Notes under the pieces: generated by a model
Databases searched by the model: none
Told to the model about the DNA's origin: nothing
The model's input: the letters and a program-made list of their open reading frames with translations, nothing else
Program-made: the position numbers and the translations under genes
In this document: piece by piece, positions 1 to 10,379 of the stretch
How positions within the stretch are numbered: the first letter of the stretch is position 1
Layout: each line of letters starts with the position of its first letter
Assembly: GCF_902150025.1 (NCBI RefSeq)
Contig: NZ_CABFVS010000026.1
Coordinates: 80,289 to 144,288, forward strand
From: Bartonella massiliensis
GTDB lineage: Bacteria; Pseudomonadota; Alphaproteobacteria; Rhizobiales; Rhizobiaceae
Direction: 5' to 3'
DNA length: 64,000 nt

Positions 1-551
1 TTGGTTTATCAATGGTTTATGGAATTGTCAAGCAGAGCGGTGGGTATATTTATTGTGACAGTAAAGAGGGAGAAGGAGCAATATTTCATATTTTTTTGCC
101 TCGTTATATCCCCCGTATAAAAGGAAGCATTTCTCAAAAGGTTGAAAAAGATGAAGAGAAAGATAAAAATATAGACCTAACAGGATCTGCGACTGTTTTA
201 TTGGTTGAAGATGAGGATGCGGTCAGAATGGGGGGCGTAAGGGCTCTTCAAATGAGAGGATATACGGTTTTAGAGGCGGCAAGCGGGGTGGAAGCTCTTT
301 CTATTCTTGAGGAAAAAAAGGGGGCTGTTGATATTATTGTTTCCGATGTGGTGATGCCAGAAATGGATGGACCTACTTTATTGAGGGAAGTCCGTAAAAA
401 CTATCCTGATATCAAATTTCTTTTCGTTTCTGGATATGCAAAAGATGCTTTTGCTAAGAATCTTCCACAAGATGCTGTTTTTGGTTTTTTATCTAAACCT
501 TTTACACTCAAACAGTTAGCCTTAACAGTTAAAGAAACACTTTCATCATAA
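1..551 (+). CDS. cckA: Hybrid sensor kinase CckA, C-terminal part (gene starts before the window)
   Basis: The reading frame is open from base 3, so the gene enters from the left edge. The first residues (GLSMVYGIVKQSGG) match the G2 box of the histidine kinase ATP-binding domain. After a charged linker there is a full receiver domain: acidic pocket VEDED, phospho-acceptor Asp in VSDVVMPEMDG, and the Lys in SKPF. CckA is a membrane kinase/phosphatase that feeds phosphate through ChpT to CtrA and CpdR in alphaproteobacteria; a cpdR gene lies at 9117-9479. The kinase core and membrane segments are outside the window. Another hybrid kinase is possible, but the order ATPase-short linker-receiver and the wording of the G2 box favour CckA. 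Confidence 0.85.
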   Translation, partial: GLSMVYGIVKQSGGYIYCDSKEGEGAIFHIFLPRYIPRIKGSISQKVEKDEEKDKNIDLTGSATVLLVEDEDAVRMGGVRALQMRGYTVLEAASGVEALSILEEKKGAVDIIVSDVVMPEMDGPTLLREVRKNYPDIKFLFVSGYAKDAFAKNLPQDAVFGFLSKPFTLKQLALTVKETLSS

Positions 552-989
552 TACAATAGAAAAACCGCACATTTTAAGATTTTTTAGGGGAAAATATGAG
601 AGTATTTTAATCAATAGAGCTCATGGCGATGTCAGAGAACTGAATAAAAAAGAACAGTTTTGAAATTTAATTAAAATTTAAAAAGTTGCACATTCTATGT
701 AAAAATTTATGAAGAAATAGGCTTTCCCCTGTCAACATTTCATAGAGTTTTTTTATGATAGCTATCAATACGTACAGTGTTGGAAAATACTGTAGGTTGC
801 TGATATACTTTACAAGATATTGATTTATAATGATAATTCACTGTTTTGTATGTTGAATGAGAGCCTCGAATAACGTAAGATACTCTTATTTGAAGAGCTC
901 TGTATATTGAATCAATCAAAATCACCCATTTGCATATAACAAGCGGGATGAGTGTGTGGATAAAATTTGGATAATAAAAATGGCTTTTC

Positions 990-1874
990 ATGAACCGTCT
1001 TAAGTGCCAAGATCTGTTGCAACACTCAAAGTCTGGCAAATAGTGTGATGATGCCGGTGTGCTCCTTCATAAACGTAAAAATGGGGGTGCTCAATGGATT
1101 TTATATTATTTTAGGGGGCTTTACCGTTATACCATTCATAGATGCCATCATGAAATGGATTTGGGGGAGCTTTAAGAAATATCTCTTTAAAACAAACCCA
1201 TGAATTAGCAACTGGTGAGCACTCTGTTTTACGCGAAGGTCGTGACCCCATTAAAGAACGTGAGAAACAAAAGCGTGAGGCAATAAGCAATCTCCATTAT
1301 TTAAAAGATATTGCACTAGATGCTTTTGAAAGTCGTAAAGCTGAATTAAAAGGTGATGGTAAAAATGGGAATTGGTTTTCTCTCTTGCGACTTTACATTC
1401 TCCCTAAATTAGGTTGTCTGCCCGTTTCAGAGATTACACAAACTAAAGATACGCAATACCCTCGCTCCCATTGACAGTATTGAACTGTCTTAATCATTGT
1501 CTCAAACATGCGGCTGCCTTGGGGTTGGATGTTGATTTACAAGCAACAAAAAAGCACGCGCTCTTTTAGGAAAATAACGCTATAAAACTATTAATAGACC
1601 AGCAATGGATTGGAAAGATGTGCCGGCTTTTTATAAAACACTTTGCGAAGCATCAACCATAACACAATTGGCTCTGCGTTTGCTTATCCTTACAGGGGGT
1701 CGTAGAAATCCCTTATGTCATATTCATAAAGATCAAGTTGATGGGGATATATGGACTATTTTTGGCTCGAGAATATGAAAGGAAAACGGGATGCTAAAAC
1801 AGAATTTCGCGTGCCCCTTATCATCAGAAGCACTGAAAATTATTGAACAAGTCCGTTGTATCTCAAAAGGATAA
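990..1874 (+). pseudogene. P4-type phage integrase, heavily decayed
   Basis: Pieces of one tyrosine recombinase can be read in shifting frames: an N-terminal part starting MNRLKCQDL, then KNGGAQWI and YTIH-like stretches, a core-binding stretch with HELATGEHSVLREGRDP and FESRKAELKGDGKN, then LNCLNHCLKHAAALGLDVDLQATKK, WKDVPAFYKTL and LALRLLILTGGRRNPL. Stops and frameshifts separate the blocks, and the catalytic H-x-x-R and Tyr region is gone because the remnant runs into the 3' end of purN. This is the best preserved of several integrase scars in the window (see 5964, 8080, 10091, 44105). Confidence 0.8.
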
Positions 1875-2474
1875 GAGCTGTTGTTGCGTATCGACCATTT
1901 TACTCTCTCCTTCAATAAATGTTTTTAAGGCTTCAGGGTAGAGTTTATGTTCTACCTTAAGAACTCTTTGTGCTAAGTCTTCAGAGGTATCATCAGGACA
2001 GACCGGAACGGCTGCTTGAGCAAGGATTTTTCCAGCATCCATGTCTTCTGTAACAAGATGAACAGTGCAACCAGTGATTCTTACGCCTGCTTGTAAAACT
2101 CTTTCATGCGTGTTTAAACCTTTAAATGAAGGCAAAAGAGAAGGATGAATGTTTAAAATTCGTCCTTCATAAAGTTTGACGAAACGTGATGAGATAAGAC
2201 GCATATACCCTGCAAAGCAGAGAAAATCCGGTTTATATTGATCTAAAATCGTGAAAATATCTTCTTCATGCTCTTCTTTTGTTTTGTAGATTTTGCGATC
2301 AACAATATGAATAGGTAAGTTATGATTTTGTGCCTTTTCAATACCTTTTGCACGGGGATTATCGCAAATAACTGCGGCAATTTTAGCAGGATACTCTTTT
2401 TGTTGACTTGCTTGAGCAAGGGCGACCATATTGGAGCCATTACCAGAAATGAAAACGACGATTTGTTTTTTCAT
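1863..2474 (-). CDS. purN: Phosphoribosylglycinamide formyltransferase
   Basis: 203 residues, the usual length for GAR transformylase, which transfers a formyl group from 10-formyl-THF to GAR in cytosolic purine synthesis. Visible family marks are the N-terminal [10 protein letters not shown] phosphate loop, FAGYMRLIS, the catalytic [10 protein letters not shown] segment and [19 protein letters not shown]. It is the second gene of a purM-purN operon: its ATG overlaps the purM stop by four bases (ATGA), which implies translational coupling. Its 3' end overlaps the decayed integrase, suggesting the integrase fragment was inserted or truncated right at the operon end. Confidence 0.95.
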   Translation of the reverse strand: MKKQIVVFISGNGSNMVALAQASQQKEYPAKIAAVICDNPRAKGIEKAQNHNLPIHIVDRKIYKTKEEHEEDIFTILDQYKPDFLCFAGYMRLISSRFVKLYEGRILNIHPSLLPSFKGLNTHERVLQAGVRITGCTVHLVTEDMDAGKILAQAAVPVCPDDTSEDLAQRVLKVEHKLYPEALKTFIEGESKMVDTQQQLLSF

Positions 2475-3580
2475 AAATGCAGTCCCCCTTTATAAAGTAT
2501 TCCTTTATTTTGATCTTGGCGTTTTGTTAAAATGCCAAGAGGCGTTACAGTCTCTCCATTTTTTTCAAGAGCTTGCGTAATTGTTTCAGCGGCATGCTGT
2601 GCTACGATAATGATCATGCCAATACCACAATTGAAAGTTCGTAACATTTCTGTTTCTTCTATTTTACCTTGTTTGGCAATCCATGAAAAGACGGAGGGAA
2701 CATTGATGCTAGAAAGATTAATTTCAGCGCTGAGAGAAGAGGGAATGATGCGTGGAATATTTTCAGGAAAGCCTCCACCCGTAATGTGCGCAAGAGCTTT
2801 AATCCCTTCGTATTTTCGCATGATAGGAAGAAGCGATTTCACATAAATGCGCGTTGGTGTAAGGAGTGCTGCACCAAGACTGCTTTGAGGTGCAAAAGGG
2901 GCAGGGTCATTCCATTTAAGATAATTTTGCTGGATGATTCGTCGAACAAGCGAAAAGCCGTTAGAATGAATTCCAGAGGCGCTGAGACCTAAGATAATAT
3001 CGCCTTCTGTTAAGTCTTTTGAAGGGAGCAGTGCACTGCGTTCGCATGCGCCTACCGCAAAACCTGCTAAATCATAATCTCCCTCTGCGTACATTCCTGG
3101 CATTTCTGCAGTTTCTCCCCCAATAAGAGCAGCGCCGGCTTGTTTACAGCCTTCTGCAATACCAGAAACGATTGCGGCACCTTGTTCAGGGTCAAGCTTT
3201 CCAGTAGCAAAATAATCGAGAAAAAAGAGAGGTTCTGCCCCTTGTACAAGTAAATCATTGACACACATAGCCACTAGATCGATACCTACAGTGCTATGGT
3301 GACCAACTTCAATGGCAATTTTTAATTTTGTTCCCACACCATCATTGGCTGCAACTAAGATAGGATCTGTAAAACCCGCTGCTTTTAAATCAAAAAGGCC
3401 ACCAAACCCCCCAATTTCTGCATCTGCTCCGGCTCGTTTTGTCGCGCGTATAAAGGGTTTTATTTTTTCTACCATAGCATTACCCATATCGATGTTTACA
3501 CCAGCTTTTGCGTAGGTAAGACCAACTTTAGACTTGTCCTCCGCCTTGGAGTTATTATTTGTAAGATCTTGATTGCTCAT
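2471..3580 (-). CDS. purM: Phosphoribosylformylglycinamidine cyclo-ligase (AIR synthetase)
   Basis: 369 residues. It closes the imidazole ring of AIR from FGAM with ATP. Family signatures in order: [15 protein letters not shown], a glycine-rich [20 protein letters not shown], the [21 protein letters not shown] core, [23 protein letters not shown] and the [13 protein letters not shown] motif. An N-terminal tail of about 20 residues precedes the conserved start, common in alphaproteobacterial PurM. It is first in the operon with purN and divergent from the transporter gene at 3764; the shared upstream region carries a 23-base tandem duplication. Confidence 0.95.
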   Translation of the reverse strand: MSNQDLTNNNSKAEDKSKVGLTYAKAGVNIDMGNAMVEKIKPFIRATKRAGADAEIGGFGGLFDLKAAGFTDPILVAANDGVGTKLKIAIEVGHHSTVGIDLVAMCVNDLLVQGAEPLFFLDYFATGKLDPEQGAAIVSGIAEGCKQAGAALIGGETAEMPGMYAEGDYDLAGFAVGACERSALLPSKDLTEGDIILGLSASGIHSNGFSLVRRIIQQNYLKWNDPAPFAPQSSLGAALLTPTRIYVKSLLPIMRKYEGIKALAHITGGGFPENIPRIIPSSLSAEINLSSINVPSVFSWIAKQGKIEETEMLRTFNCGIGMIIIVAQHAAETITQALEKNGETVTPLGILTKRQDQNKGILYKGGLHL

Positions 3581-3674
3581 TGGAGCCTTCCTTGTAATGG
3601 AAAATCAGGTTTTGACGTTATGCAATGCCATGATAGAGTTTTCTCTGCAAGAGATATTGATAAGAAAATAAGCA

Positions 3675-3720
3675 ACTTTTCTTGTACCTTATTTTGAACT
3701 TTTCTTGTACCTTATTTTGA
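3675..3720. repeat. Perfect 23-base tandem duplication
   Basis: The 23-base unit beginning ACTTTTCTTGTACC and ending ATTTTGA occurs twice with no mismatch and no spacer (3675-3697, 3698-3720). It sits in the 183-base spacer between the divergent purM and transporter genes, 44 bases before the transporter ATG, so it may duplicate promoter elements. Confidence 0.9.
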
Positions 3721-3763
3721 AGATGTTTATAATTTTTGTGAAGAATTTTTTTTAGGATATTTT

Positions 3764-4975
3764 ATGAACAAGATATCAGATAATCACGGACAGTCTTCTT
3801 GGAAACTTATAAAAAAGAAAGCAAGTGAGAATACATCCCGTGACCGTTATAAGACTTATATGCCCGCATATACTCAATTACCGTTGCCCAATAATATGAA
3901 AAAGCAAATCTTTTTTTGGCTTGGGACGTTGATTTTTTTCATTCTTTTTATGTTTGTTTTTGGATCGATTTTGCTTCCTTTTGTGGCAGGGATTGTGTTG
4001 GCTTATTTTCTTAATCCCATTGTTCAACTCCTTGAAAAGTTTGGTATTCGTCGTGTTTTTGGTACTGTTCTCATTACCTTATTTATTGTTATTATCTTTG
4101 TTGCTGCTTTAGTTATTTTGATTCCTATCATTAGTTGGCAAATACAGCAATTTGTGAGTGATGGCTTACCTGTTTATATTAATCGTATTCAAACTTTTTT
4201 TGTTGAGCATGATTTTGATTGGATAAGGCGCTATTTTGGGAGTGATCCAAATGAATTACGAAGTAATATTAAAGGATTTTTAGGAGAAGGTTCTGACTTT
4301 ATTACATCTCTTTTGAATTCACTTTTAAAATCAGGAAAGTCTATCGTTAATATTATTAGCCTATTTGTTGTGGCGCCTGTGGTGGCGTTTTATATGTTAT
4401 TAGATTGGCCGCGTATGGTGACAGCAATTGATTCGTTGATACCGCGTGACCATCTTGAAACTGTTCGTAGTATTTTTCATGAAATGGATAGAGCTATTGC
4501 AGGTTTTGTTCGTGGACAAGGAACTGTTTGTCTCATATTGGGAGGCTATTATGCTATTGGTTTAACAATCTCAGGACTTAACTTTGGTCTTTTGATTGGT
4601 ATGTTTATTGGCCTTATTAGCTTTGTTCCTTATATTGGTACAATGAGTGGTTTAGTTCTTTCTGTTGGTATTGCGTGGGTCCAGTTTTATCCCAATAATT
4701 GGGGTGGAATCATCATCGTAATCGTTCTCTTTTTAATTGGTCAATTTATTGAGGGGTATATTCTTCAACCAAAACTTGTGGGATCATCGGTAGGATTACA
4801 TCCCGTGTGGTTAATGTTTTCGCTTTTTGCTTTTGCTTCACTCTTTGGTTTTACTGGTATGCTTGTTGCTGTTCCTGCAGCTGCGGCTGTTGGCGTTTTA
4901 GTTCGTTTTGCTCTTCATACTTATCTTAATTCTCAGATGTATTCGCGAAGTGGAAATTCGGAGTCGCTAAAATGA
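3764..4975 (+). CDS. AI-2E/PerM-family membrane transporter
   Basis: 403 residues. After a hydrophilic N-terminal tail of about 45 residues come paired hydrophobic segments (about 48-70, 72-90, 100-125), a soluble loop, then a cluster of C-terminal segments with the family marks FYMLLDWPRM, FVRGQGTVCLILGGYYAIGL, GLISFVPYIG and GQFIEGYILQPKLVG followed by LHPVW. Members are inner-membrane permeases, some exporting autoinducer-2 or ions; the substrate here cannot be told. The stop overlaps the next ATG by four bases, so it is co-translated with hdaA, the order usual in Rhizobiales. Confidence 0.88.
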   Translation: MNKISDNHGQSSWKLIKKKASENTSRDRYKTYMPAYTQLPLPNNMKKQIFFWLGTLIFFILFMFVFGSILLPFVAGIVLAYFLNPIVQLLEKFGIRRVFGTVLITLFIVIIFVAALVILIPIISWQIQQFVSDGLPVYINRIQTFFVEHDFDWIRRYFGSDPNELRSNIKGFLGEGSDFITSLLNSLLKSGKSIVNIISLFVVAPVVAFYMLLDWPRMVTAIDSLIPRDHLETVRSIFHEMDRAIAGFVRGQGTVCLILGGYYAIGLTISGLNFGLLIGMFIGLISFVPYIGTMSGLVLSVGIAWVQFYPNNWGGIIIVIVLFLIGQFIEGYILQPKLVGSSVGLHPVWLMFSLFAFASLFGFTGMLVAVPAAAAVGVLVRFALHTYLNSQMYSRSGNSESLK

Positions 4976-5661
4976 ATGGGCGTGAAACGCAATTATCTCT
5001 AAACTTTCCTTATGAGCCGATTTTTCAATTTGATGATTTAGTTGTGACGGATAGCAATCGTATGGCTTTTCAGCTTATTGACCAATGGCCAAATTGGAGC
5101 TTACCTATTGCAGTTTTGGTTGGAAAAGAAGGATCAGGAAAAACGCACTTTTCGAATATATGGCTCCAAAAAGCAAATGCATTTAGGATTCAGCACAATA
5201 AAATTGATCAAGCTGTTGCTAGGGCTTCTTTAGGCAGATCATTTTTAATAGAGGATATTGATGCTGGTGAAATTAATGAAACAGAACTTTTTCATTTAAT
5301 TAACAGTGTTAAGCAAGCAAATGTTGATACACGACAAGCTACTTTATTGATGACGGCACGAACACTCCCTTCTACTTGGAATTTGAAGTTAAATGATCTA
5401 AAAAGTCGTCTTAACTCGGTAGTGCTTGTTGAAATTAATCAGCCAGATGGTGCATTATTAACAGCTGTTGCCTTTAAGCTTTTTTCCGATAGGCAGCTTA
5501 TTGTGCATCCAGATACGGTTTATTATCTCATCAGCCGTTGTGAACGTTCTTTATTTTCATTGAAGCATGTTATTGCTTCTGTTGATCAGTTGGCATTACA
5601 ACGAAAAAGAAAAATAACCCGTGCTGTGATTGCTGAAGTTTTGAATAAAAAAAAGATGTAA
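4972..5661 (+). CDS. hdaA: DnaA-related regulator HdaA
   Basis: 229 residues. The N-terminus holds QLSLNF, a match to the sliding-clamp binding motif by which Hda proteins attach to DnaN. It is followed by a DnaA-type AAA+ core with P-loop GKEGSGKTH at about residue 45 and the DLKSRLNSV sensor region, and a small C-terminal helical lid. It lacks the DnaA DNA-binding domain IV, as expected. Known role: with the clamp it stimulates ATP hydrolysis by DnaA and so prevents re-initiation. Its start overlaps the transporter stop (ATGA). In relatives a polyphosphate kinase gene often follows; here the next 740 bases hold no gene. Confidence 0.88.
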   Translation: MNGRETQLSLNFPYEPIFQFDDLVVTDSNRMAFQLIDQWPNWSLPIAVLVGKEGSGKTHFSNIWLQKANAFRIQHNKIDQAVARASLGRSFLIEDIDAGEINETELFHLINSVKQANVDTRQATLLMTARTLPSTWNLKLNDLKSRLNSVVLVEINQPDGALLTAVAFKLFSDRQLIVHPDTVYYLISRCERSLFSLKHVIASVDQLALQRKRKITRAVIAEVLNKKKM

Positions 5662-6405
5662 ACACTCATTATCACGGCTTTATGTCTTCTTTCCTTTTAT
5701 TGTTGTTTAAATATGAGGAAAGACAAGTCATTTAAAATTTTTTACCTTTTTGATATCTATTAAGAATAAAAAATATTATTTTTTACTTTTTTATGCGTGT
5801 CGTTTAAATCACTTTGAGATTTTATTGGATGAATATTCTTTTCATCACGTATACAAGCTATATATTTTTATATTTGGAAATGTTTCTAAAGAGAGCTGTT
5901 CACTTTAATTTATAATAAAACTTTTATTGTTTGAAAAAATGTTTTTATGGACTTGGATTTATAAAAGCACGCGCTCTCTTAGGTAAACGGAAAAATTAGA
6001 GTTTTTTAATCCTTGGGAGAATAAAAAGAGAGGGAAAGGAAGCTTAATCTAGCTAAATTTTATATGGGTACAGTAGAGGTATCATGTTCCTTTTGAGAAA
6101 TTTTTATAACATTTAAGTTTTTTCTCCAAATTCTCTCTGTAGAATTTATGCAGTGGAAGTTACTTAAAACAGAATAAAGTTATGGAATCCTTATAGAGAG
6201 AGGCGTTTATTATTTTTTATGGGGATTGTATTTTTACGGAGATTAGTTTTTATTATTCGTCAATAAAATATGTTATTGAGTAGGAAAGAATTTAAAAACA
6301 TGTTTTTTTGTAAAGAAATGCAACAAAATTGAAAAAAAGTGTGTTTTTCTCTTGCACTTCTCTTGTGAAAATTTTAGGAAATGTGCATCAAATAAATGTA
6401 AATGG
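5662..6405. other. Gene-free AT-rich spacer before tRNA-Pro
   Basis: No open frame with a plausible product or ribosome site was found. It contains a tiny integrase scar at 5964-5999 and otherwise low-complexity AT-rich DNA. The last 60 bases before the tRNA are the likely tRNA promoter. Confidence 0.6.
5964..5999 (+). pseudogene. Minimal P4-integrase scar
   Basis: Twelve codons read KARALLGKRKN then stop. The same phrase (KKARALLGK in intact copies) follows the LGLDVDLQAT block of the larger integrase remnant at 990-1874, with near-identical bases (GCACGCGCTCT then TTAGG). It is too short to be certain by itself, but the nucleotide match to the other copy is exact over most of its length. 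Confidence 0.55.
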
Positions 6406-6482
6406 CGGAGCGTAGCGCAGCCTGGTAGCGCACCTGATTTGGGATCAGGGGGTCGTAGGTTCGAATCCTATCGCTCCGACCA
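6406..6482 (+). tRNA. tRNA-Pro (anticodon TGG)
   Basis: 77 bases including encoded CCA. The acceptor stem CGGAGCG pairs with CGCTCCG, the D arm is AGCGCAGCCTGGTAGCGC, the anticodon arm is CTGAT/ATCAG around a loop with TGG, and the T arm has GGTTCGAATCC. Another proline tRNA with anticodon GGG and the same acceptor lies at 12739-12815 on the other strand. Confidence 0.97.
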
Positions 6483-6590
6483 TAATATTTTATGCGGTAT
6501 GTGAAAATGACCCAAGTTGGGTGCGTGTGGTGAGAAAAGGTCATTCAAGCAACGATCATTCGAGCATTGTGTAATCTGAAGGGAAAAGGC

Positions 6591-6896
6591 ATGATCGCAC
6601 GTATTTATAGTCCTGCTAAAACAGCTATGCAGTCCGGTAAGGGGAATACAGGCTTTTGGATTCTACAGTATGAGCCGGTGAAAGCAAAAATGCTAGAACC
6701 TCTTATGGGGTATACGGCAACATCTGATATGAATAGTCAAGTAAGAATCCGATTTAATAGGAAGGAAGAGGCTATTGCTTTTGCACGCAAGAATGCTATC
6801 CCTTATCGTGTAGAAAAGACACATATGTCGATTCGGCGTGCTGTTTCTTATTCTGATAATTTTCGCAGTGATCGGCAGCAATCTTGGACACATTAA
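6591..6896 (+). CDS. NADH dehydrogenase accessory subunit, NDUFS4-like (ETC complex I subunit)
   Basis: About 101 residues from the ATG at 6591, which has GGGAAAAGGC just upstream; an in-frame TTG at 6567 would add eight unlikely residues. The sequence starts MIARIYSPAKTAMQSGK and continues GFWILQYEP, TATSDMNSQVRIRF and AFARKNAIPYRV, the pattern of the alphaproteobacterial homologue of mitochondrial NDUFS4 (18 kDa subunit), an accessory subunit on the peripheral arm of complex I. It lies alone between two tRNA genes, as seen in related genomes. The C-terminus (SDRQQSWTH) matches the family end. Confidence 0.9.
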   Translation: MIARIYSPAKTAMQSGKGNTGFWILQYEPVKAKMLEPLMGYTATSDMNSQVRIRFNRKEEAIAFARKNAIPYRVEKTHMSIRRAVSYSDNFRSDRQQSWTH

Positions 6897-6942
6897 GTTA
6901 AAGATGCTATTTTGAATTGAGAAAATGATCAGTTGGGTGTTG

Positions 6943-7019
<77 letters not shown>

Positions 7020-8943
7020 TGTTTAAAAAAATTAATAGCTAAAAAGATTTGGAAGTTTTTCTTTGATTCTGTTAATCTATTTTTTTGTACGCCTTGAGCC
7101 TTTTTGATGTTTTTTATTGTTTCTATTGCCGTTTTCTGTTGGCTGTTTGAATATAAAGGCATTTCATGCTGTTTTCTGGCTAGCAAAAAAGTGCTTTAAT
7201 ATAATACGGTAACTCTCTACATTTGCTTGCCACATATTTCTGCTAATTTTTTCATCCATTTCTGATTCTTTTAATATCTGCTGCATTCCGTGCGTTAGAA
7301 AACAGATGGCTAAAACTTTCTTTTATGTGCTTCTTTCTATTTTTCTAAAAATGAAAGTGTTATGTCTGAGATAAAATTTAAGCATTACCGCTAATGTCGG
7401 TAAAATTGCAAAAAATCTCTACTTTAAATTTTTTATGAATAATATGATGATATTTTTCAGTATGACCTTTGGTATGATTGATTTTCAAGACATCATAAAT
7501 TCTATTTAAGATCGTTTATCAAACATTGAAGAAACAAAATGCTATCTGTTTATGATGAGCGTTTATAGACAACATCTTCTCAAGGGATGAAGGATTCTTT
7601 TCTGTAATAAAAACGATGCCCTATAATGCGTTACGACTTTAGAGTTTTTTTGTATAAAAAGATGCTGTCTATGTATTGCCCAGATATTTTTTCTCAATGA
7701 GATACATTTATTGCCAATTTAATTTAATGTGGTTGTTACTTTTTTTCAGGGGAAGGCTATAATTTTAGCAATGTTTATAGTTTTCTTATAGGTTTAAAAT
7801 GTATGCTGCGTATTTATAGGTTACTTTATACATATTCTGTTTGAATTGAGACTGAAGGTGGATTGTAGCTCAGAGTTAAGTTTTTAAATTTTATATTTAT
7901 ATTTTCAAACGTTTTTTCTTATTTTTTATAGTTTGGGCCTTGTGCTAGAGGTCTTTTAGTATGAAATAACGCTTACACTAAAATGTTATACAGATAAGAT
8001 CTGAAATTTTAAACGCATACAATTCAAGGTGATTATTGTTTCCAATAGGGAATATCGTGTGAAGAATAGAGCACTATTGTATGCATATTCATTATGCGTT
8101 TGTTTTTAAGAGACAGCCCTTAAAGTTTTCAAAAGCCTATTTCACACCGAATCTCGTGAATGCTATAATACTAAATCCATTGAGAATCATCATCTTTACA
8201 CTTAAGGGATAAGTAGGCAGAGCGTACACTTTCCCTATTTGTCAGCTTCAATGTCGCGATAGGCCTCAATTCTTCAGATAGTTATAGGCATTTTAGTGCT
8301 TTCTTGTACAATTTTTATCTACATGCCAATCTTTCTTGTAACGTGCAAGAGGGATGGTTTTAATTGATTAACATGGGAGAGATTTGGAATGAAAAAACTC
8401 TACAATATTCGGATTTCTTATTTAACATATTAAATAAGAAAATATGCTTATAAATCAAACTGTTTTTTTGAATAAAAAACTTGCTTTTATCGTGTTTTTT
8501 ATTCTTTTAAATATTTTATGATAACCTGCTATGAGTAAACTCAATACCGCTCTATAAACAAAGTGTTTTTATGTACTGAAGAGACTGTTGTTATATCTCT
8601 AACTATTTTGACAACAGATGTGCGTCAATAGAGAAGCAAGAATCATAAAATAGGGGATCGATCAGAAACTAAACAACGTTTTTTAGAAAAAAAGCTTATG
8701 CATGTCAAAAGAGTTTTACAATAAAACCTTCTGATTTATTGCAATATGAAACTGTTGTTGCATTCGTTAGAAACTTAGAGAATTTTTCACAACAAAATTT
8801 AAAAAATTGTTCGAGAAATTCGACGAAAAAAAGCGTCCTATAGAGGTATGTTGCAAAATCCTATTCCCCTACTTTTATTTAGGTATCCCTAACCTCTAAA
8901 AAAACATGAAAAATAAACAAGTTATTTATGATATAAAGTTGAA
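7020..8943. other. 1.9 kb spacer between two tRNA genes with no intact gene
   Basis: Long AT-rich stretch between tRNA-Arg and tRNA-Val. The only recognisable content is a decayed integrase fragment on the minus strand around 8080-8250. No frame of useful length with a ribosome site was seen. The tRNA borders plus integrase residue suggest an excised or eroded island. Confidence 0.6.
8080..8250 (-). pseudogene. P4-integrase N-terminal fragment, decayed
   Basis: On the minus strand one can read KCKDDDSQWI, a YYSIH stretch, a CEIGF stretch and LSLKNKRI in shifting frames. These align with the N-terminal catalytic-free arm of the integrase family seen at 990-1874 (KNGGAQWI, YTIH, EMDLGEL, SLKQTHE). 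Stops and indels interrupt it. Confidence 0.55.
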
Positions 8944-9018
<75 letters not shown>

Positions 9019-9116
9019 ATTCACTGATGTTGCATACACCATATAGAATGGCAAACGTCAATGCCTAATTTCATTTTCTCTTACAACAGATGCAAATAAT
9101 TTAGAAAAGCGTCCTT

Positions 9117-9479
9117 TTAAGCGGCGATAAGGATCTTTTCAACCTCATTGACGAGTTCACGTAAGTGAAATGGCTTAGAGAGTACTTTTGCATCAGGAGG
9201 GGCATCACTATTTGAATTGAGTGCAACCGCTGCAAAACCTGTAATGAACATTACTCGTAAATCAGGGTCAATCTCAGTAGCGCGCCGTGCAAGTTCGATT
9301 CCGTCCATTTCTGGCATCACAATGTCAGTCAGGAGAAGAGAAAATGGTTCTTCTTGTAAACGTTCATATGCGCTAATACCATTATCAAAATCGGCGACTT
9401 CATAGCCTGCACGTTCTAGGGCTTTTACGAGAAAGCGACGCATATCGTTATCATCTTCTGCGAGCAGGATTCGTTTCAT
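9117..9479 (-). CDS. cpdR: Single-domain response regulator CpdR
   Basis: 120 residues, one receiver domain and nothing else. The acidic pair is EDD at 8-10, the phospho-acceptor Asp is residue 52 in LLTDIVMPEMDG, and the conserved Lys is in LSKPF. The sequence matches CpdR1 of rhizobia, an adaptor that in its unphosphorylated state directs ClpXP to cell-cycle substrates; it receives phosphate from CckA through ChpT. A cckA gene end lies 9 kb upstream. CpdR is favoured over other stand-alone receivers by MKRILLAEDDNDMRRFLVKALERAG-like N-terminal wording. Confidence 0.88.
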   Translation of the reverse strand: MKRILLAEDDNDMRRFLVKALERAGYEVADFDNGISAYERLQEEPFSLLLTDIVMPEMDGIELARRATEIDPDLRVMFITGFAAVALNSNSDAPPDAKVLSKPFHLRELVNEVEKILIAA

Positions 9480-10090
9480 GATTATGTTCCAATGGCTCCA
9501 TTTGTCAGAGTTTTTGCCGCATCAATTATACAATATAGAATATTTATAAAAAAGATGGTAAAATACTCATAATTGAAATGAATGGCAAAATGGTTAATTC
9601 TTACATTTTTATTCAGAATACAGCATATTCGTTGTGAGTTGGTTAAATTCGAAATGTATGTGATTTTTAAAAGATAATTCACCGTTGTTTTTTCTTGTAA
9701 ACTTTTTCATTCTTATCAGAATTCTATTAAAAAAACGTATACAAATCATTACTGTAGGACTATTCAGGTTGGGAAAGTAGGAGAATATAATGTTAATTTA
9801 TTGTTTTTAAAAATCTCTGCTACAAAATAGAATGTTTATAGTCATTTGTGTTTTATAGAAACGTGTAAATAAAATTGTAAACGAAGTTTATTTTTAGGAT
9901 ATTTTCCTTAAATGGTAATATACTGATTTATAAAGATAATCCATTTTTTATATATTTAATTAAGAATTCCCAATATCGTAAGATTCTCTCATTCAAAATC
10001 TCTCTCATATTGAATTAATTTAAATTACTTGCTTACACATCACGAGCGGGATGAATATGTGGATATAATTTGTATAAGAAAGGAGTAAAA
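9480..10090. other. Intergenic spacer upstream of cpdR
   Basis: Presumed promoter region of cpdR on its right-hand side, then AT-rich DNA leading into an integrase scar at 10091. Bases from about 9890 resemble the stretch preceding the integrase remnant at 990 (shared words around ATATCGTAAGATTCT and GAGCGGGATGA), so the duplicated element includes upstream non-coding sequence. Confidence 0.5.
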
Positions 10091-10375
10091 ATGGTTCTTA
10101 TGAACCGTCTTAAATGCCAAGATCTGTCACAACATTGGGTGCTGATAAATAGTGTGATGGCGCCGATTTGCTTCTTCGCAAGTGTTTCAAGTAATAAGAG
10201 CGATGTGATAGGGATTCCCAAAATATAATGATGGATACCAGTCTACCCTTTCATAAGCGTAAAGATAGTTGTGCTCAATGGGGTATCATTATACTATTTC
10301 ATAGGTGCTGTCGTAAAATAGGATGGAAGCGTTGAGAGATGTTCTCTTTAAAATAAGCGTATGAAATTGCAATAC
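10091..10375 (+). pseudogene. P4-integrase N-terminal fragment, decayed
   Basis: An AGGAG site five bases upstream of ATG opens MVLMNRLKCQDLSQHW, the integrase start also found at 990 (MNRLKCQDL). A roughly 70-base interruption follows, then LPFHKRKD, CAQWG and a CRKIGWKR stretch, and the match ends at TCTCTTTAAAATAAGCGTATGAAATTGC, the equivalent of SLKQTHELAT. Frames shift and stops occur. The preserved ribosome site and start codon show that the duplicated unit included the integrase promoter region. Confidence 0.65.
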
Positions 10376-10379
10376 AATG

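Noticed and set aside
740..1039. 99-codon minus-strand frame sharing the words NRSWHLRRF / DRSWHLRRF with one at 10033-10221
   Set aside because: The similarity is real but is explained by antisense reading of the integrase start (MNRLKCQDL) on the plus strand; stops and no ribosome site.
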